From positions 1-6,786 of the forward strand of contig JARXAV010000097.1 in the NCBI GenBank assembly GCA_029865665.1: 6,786 nt of DNA, given 5' to 3'. The notes below the pieces were generated by a model. It searched no databases. It was not told the origin of the DNA and saw only the letters and a program-made list of their open reading frames with translations. The stretch comes from Flectobacillus sp. (GTDB taxonomy: Bacteria; Bacteroidota; Bacteroidia; Cytophagales; Spirosomataceae). Positions within the stretch are counted from its first letter, which is position 1. Every line of letters starts with the position of its first letter. Below are positions 5,049 through 6,786 of the stretch, piece after piece. The translations under genes were made by a program, and so were the position numbers.

Positions 5049-6446
5049 ATGAAATTAGGAAAACCCCTTTTTAGTCTTGCTCTGGGAGCAACTTTATTGA
5101 TTTATGCTTGTAAAACAGAAGACGTAACGACGACTACTGGAACAACTGCCACAGTGACCGCTTTAACCTGTTCATCTGCTACCTTTTCAGCAACCCCCAC
5201 AGCGGGAACAGCATTTACAGGAACAGCTACCGTGCCTTATACAGGTGGTAATGGAGCTGCATACTCCACGGGTGCATCGGTTGCTTCGACAGGAGTAACG
5301 GGATTAACGGCCACCTTATCGGCAGGTACATTGGTATCGGGTGCTGGCTCTGTTACTTTTGCCATTACAGGAACGCCTGCGACAAGTGGTACTGCTAGTT
5401 TTGCCATTACGGTAGGCGGACAGTCGTGCAGTTTTTCAATGACGGTTTCGGCAGCTTCCACAACAGGAGGAACAGGAACGACTTGGTCTATGGATACTGA
5501 TATTGCTAATATCGTTAAAATGGCAGAAGCATTTAAGGCTACACTTTCTTCAACTCAAGTGGCTGCCTTGCAATATACATATACCAAAGCACAGGCACAG
5601 AAATGGTCTAACTTCCCTGAGTCTATTTATAAAGGAAGAGTTGGCTTACAAACAAGCTCGTTTTCAACAGCTCAGTGGACTGCTTTTTTGAATTTATTAA
5701 AAGTAACTACCAGCAGTACTGCGAACGAAGGATATGAAGAATATACAGGAATTTTGGATGCCGATGATTATCTCGGATTAAATGGTGGTGGTACAAGCTA
5801 TGGCTCGGGTAATTACTACATAGGGTTTTTAGGTACACCAAGTACAACAGGTTTATGGTGTTTACAAATTGGAGGACACCATGGAACGAATATATTCACT
5901 TATAATGGCGGGAAAATGACAGGAGGTACTCCAAATTTCCGTTCTACTGAACCATATCCTACATGGACATCTACCAATACGGGTAAAACTGTACAACCAT
6001 TAGTCCAAGAAACAACAGCTTTTGCTAATTTCTTGAAAAGTTTGACTACCGCAGAATTAGCAACGGCAAAACGTGCTTCTGCTCAAAACGATTTAATTGC
6101 AGGGCCACAAAAAGATGCTGCCTTCCCGACTACTAGAACAGGTGTGAAAGCAGGAAATCTTACTACTGCACAGAAGGATTTATTGCTACTGGCCATAAAA
6201 ACGTATGTAGATGAATTGGATGATAAGGCTGCTGTTGCCGTATTAGCAAAATATAAAGCAGAACTAGACGAAACCTATGTGTCGTATTATGGAGGAACAA
6301 CAATGGCTGCTCAAGGAGATTATATCTTGATTGATGGCCCTAGTGTATGGATTGAATGGTCGATGCAGTCAGGAATAATTATCCGAAATAGTGTACATCC
6401 TCACTCGGTTTGGAGAGATAGACTTTCGGATTACGGAGCGAATTAA
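5049..6446 (+). CDS. DUF3500-type surface lipoprotein with an N-terminal Ig-like domain (Lipo2)
   Basis: A 465-residue lipoprotein with an SPII signal (hydrophobic 7-20, lipobox IYAC, Cys21). A short Thr-rich linker (27-37) is followed by a Gly/Ser/Thr/Ala-rich beta-sandwich of about 95 residues (38-134). That domain resembles the Ig-like repeats of Bacteroidota surface proteins (VPYTGGNGA, VASTGVTGLTATL, FAITGTPATSGTA) and has Cys41 and Cys127 near its ends. After a Gly/Thr hinge comes the DUF3500-type domain (about 152-465): LGTPSTTGLWCLQIGGHH (His277, His278), TPNFRSTEP, LDETY (406-410), DGPSVWIE (429-436) and HPHSVWRD (His450, His452, Arg456, Asp457) then DYG. It aligns along its length with the lipoprotein at 1984-3063, at roughly 40-45% by eye, but that paralogue lacks the Ig-like domain. 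ATG 5049 is preferred to ATG 4965, because the latter lies in the operator and delays the signal peptide. Function unknown. Confidence 0.85.
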   Translation: MKLGKPLFSLALGATLLIYACKTEDVTTTTGTTATVTALTCSSATFSATPTAGTAFTGTATVPYTGGNGAAYSTGASVASTGVTGLTATLSAGTLVSGAGSVTFAITGTPATSGTASFAITVGGQSCSFSMTVSAASTTGGTGTTWSMDTDIANIVKMAEAFKATLSSTQVAALQYTYTKAQAQKWSNFPESIYKGRVGLQTSSFSTAQWTAFLNLLKVTTSSTANEGYEEYTGILDADDYLGLNGGGTSYGSGNYYIGFLGTPSTTGLWCLQIGGHHGTNIFTYNGGKMTGGTPNFRSTEPYPTWTSTNTGKTVQPLVQETTAFANFLKSLTTAELATAKRASAQNDLIAGPQKDAAFPTTRTGVKAGNLTTAQKDLLLLAIKTYVDELDDKAAVAVLAKYKAELDETYVSYYGGTTMAAQGDYILIDGPSVWIEWSMQSGIIIRNSVHPHSVWRDRLSDYGAN

Positions 6447-6550
6447 GTAGATTCAGTGATAATGTTGAATTTTGAATGTTAAATTTTGGATTTGAGTCCC
6501 CCGATATATTTAACCACATCGTTGATTAAAATTTGATAACTCCCTCTGCT

Positions 6551-6606
6551 GGACGGGATTTTTAAATCCCGTCCTTTATGGTAAATGATTTGTAGTCATT
6601 ATTACC
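6551..6606. repeat. REP-like double palindrome, possible terminator
   Basis: A perfect inverted repeat with 11-bp arms (6551-6561 and 6564-6574; left arm GGACGGGATTT) and a 2-nt centre is followed after 5 nt by a second hairpin. The second pairs GGTAAATGA (6580-6588) with TCAT-TA-TTACC (6596-6606), with a 2-nt bulge. The GC-rich first hairpin is 104 bp after the Lipo2 stop and could end its transcript, but there is no proper T-tract. Small paired palindromes of this look are common as dispersed elements in Cytophagales. I cannot test copy number from one window. Confidence 0.65.
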
Positions 6607-6656
6607 TTTTAAGAAAATTTACGCTTTATACATGTGTATTTAACAAGTTGTTTAAA

Positions 6657-6786
6657 ATGAAATTAAAACAGATAAGTGCTGGCATAGTAGCTAGTTTGGT
6701 ACTATTTTCCTTTATTCCTAAAAAGCCTAAATTGACTTTTCAACCACAACAATATGTTTCACAAACGCTCACTTATGAAGGCAAAA
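6657..6786 (+). CDS. Start of an exported protein, possibly a tannase-like hydrolase (3' end outside window)
   Basis: An open frame from ATG 6657 to the right edge gives 43 residues. A Lys-containing N-terminus, a hydrophobic core (about 6-19, ISAGIVASLVLFSF) and then a Lys/Pro-rich stretch look like a Sec signal peptide or N-terminal anchor; there is no lipobox Cys. The following TFQPQQYVSQTLTYEGK resembles, from recall, the start of secreted subtype-B tannase / alpha-beta hydrolase proteins. That identification rests on very few residues and should be taken as a suggestion. It follows Lipo2 in the same direction, but 210 bp and a double palindrome separate them, so separate transcription is likely. 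The start is AT-rich (GTTTAAA before ATG), as in the other genes. Confidence 0.6.
   Translation, partial: MKLKQISAGIVASLVLFSFIPKKPKLTFQPQQYVSQTLTYEGK

Noticed and set aside
5237..5461. Minus-strand open frame inside Lipo2 (also others at 244-438, 2753-2962, 4324-4633, 4813-5043 and plus-strand 5503-5691)
   Set aside because: These lie within well-supported genes, have no recognisable domains or start context, and reflect reading opposite or shifted frames of real coding sequence.
6509..6536. Possible fourth LytTR operator before the last gene (TTTAACCACA)
   Set aside because: One half resembles operator A, but the sequence 21 bp on either side does not match RTTCACY, so only a single half-site is present.
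1..6786. CRISPR array, tRNA/rRNA genes, insertion sequence or phage genes
   Set aside because: No regularly spaced repeats with spacers, no tRNA-like cloverleaf or rRNA sequence, and no transposase or integrase frames were seen on either strand.

Overview
The window looks like a chromosomal segment from a Bacteroidota, probably a member of Cytophagales (Spirosomaceae-like). The reasons are AT-rich genes without Shine-Dalgarno sequences, one good TAnnTTTG-type -7 promoter element, LytS/LytTR two-component pairs, SPII lipoproteins with low-complexity Thr linkers, and short perfect palindromes between genes. This placement is inferred from style, not from a marker gene.

Layout. 2-505 is the 3' part of a LytS-family histidine kinase (HK1), followed after 19 bp by its LytTR response regulator (RR1, 525-1220). 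A palindrome-rich convergent spacer (1221-1329) separates RR1 from a minus-strand gene for a small Tat-exported Dabb-domain protein (1330-1758). A divergent intergenic region leads to a DUF3500-type lipoprotein (Lipo1, 1984-3063), which ends in a clear intrinsic terminator. Next is a complete four-TM LytS-type kinase (HK2, 3191-4177), overlapping its LytTR regulator (RR2, 4174-4929) by 4 bp. A second, paralogous DUF3500-type lipoprotein (Lipo2, 5049-6446) follows; it carries an extra N-terminal Ig-like domain. The window closes with a REP-like palindrome pair (6551-6606) and the first 43 codons of another exported protein (6657-6786, open at the edge).

The main observation is regulatory. Upstream of Lipo1, of the HK2-RR2 operon and of Lipo2 there are direct repeats of an RTTMAMY-like 7-mer. 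In all three the start-to-start spacing is exactly 21 bp (1880/1901, 3100/3121, 4938/4959), and the downstream copy begins 37-40 bp before a possible -7 element. Two direct half-sites two helical turns apart is the classic architecture of LytTR-domain operators. The simplest model is that the HK2-RR2 system autoregulates and also controls both surface lipoproteins, forming a sensor/DUF3500 regulon. Which regulator binds (RR1 or RR2) and what the DUF3500 proteins do cannot be read from the sequence.
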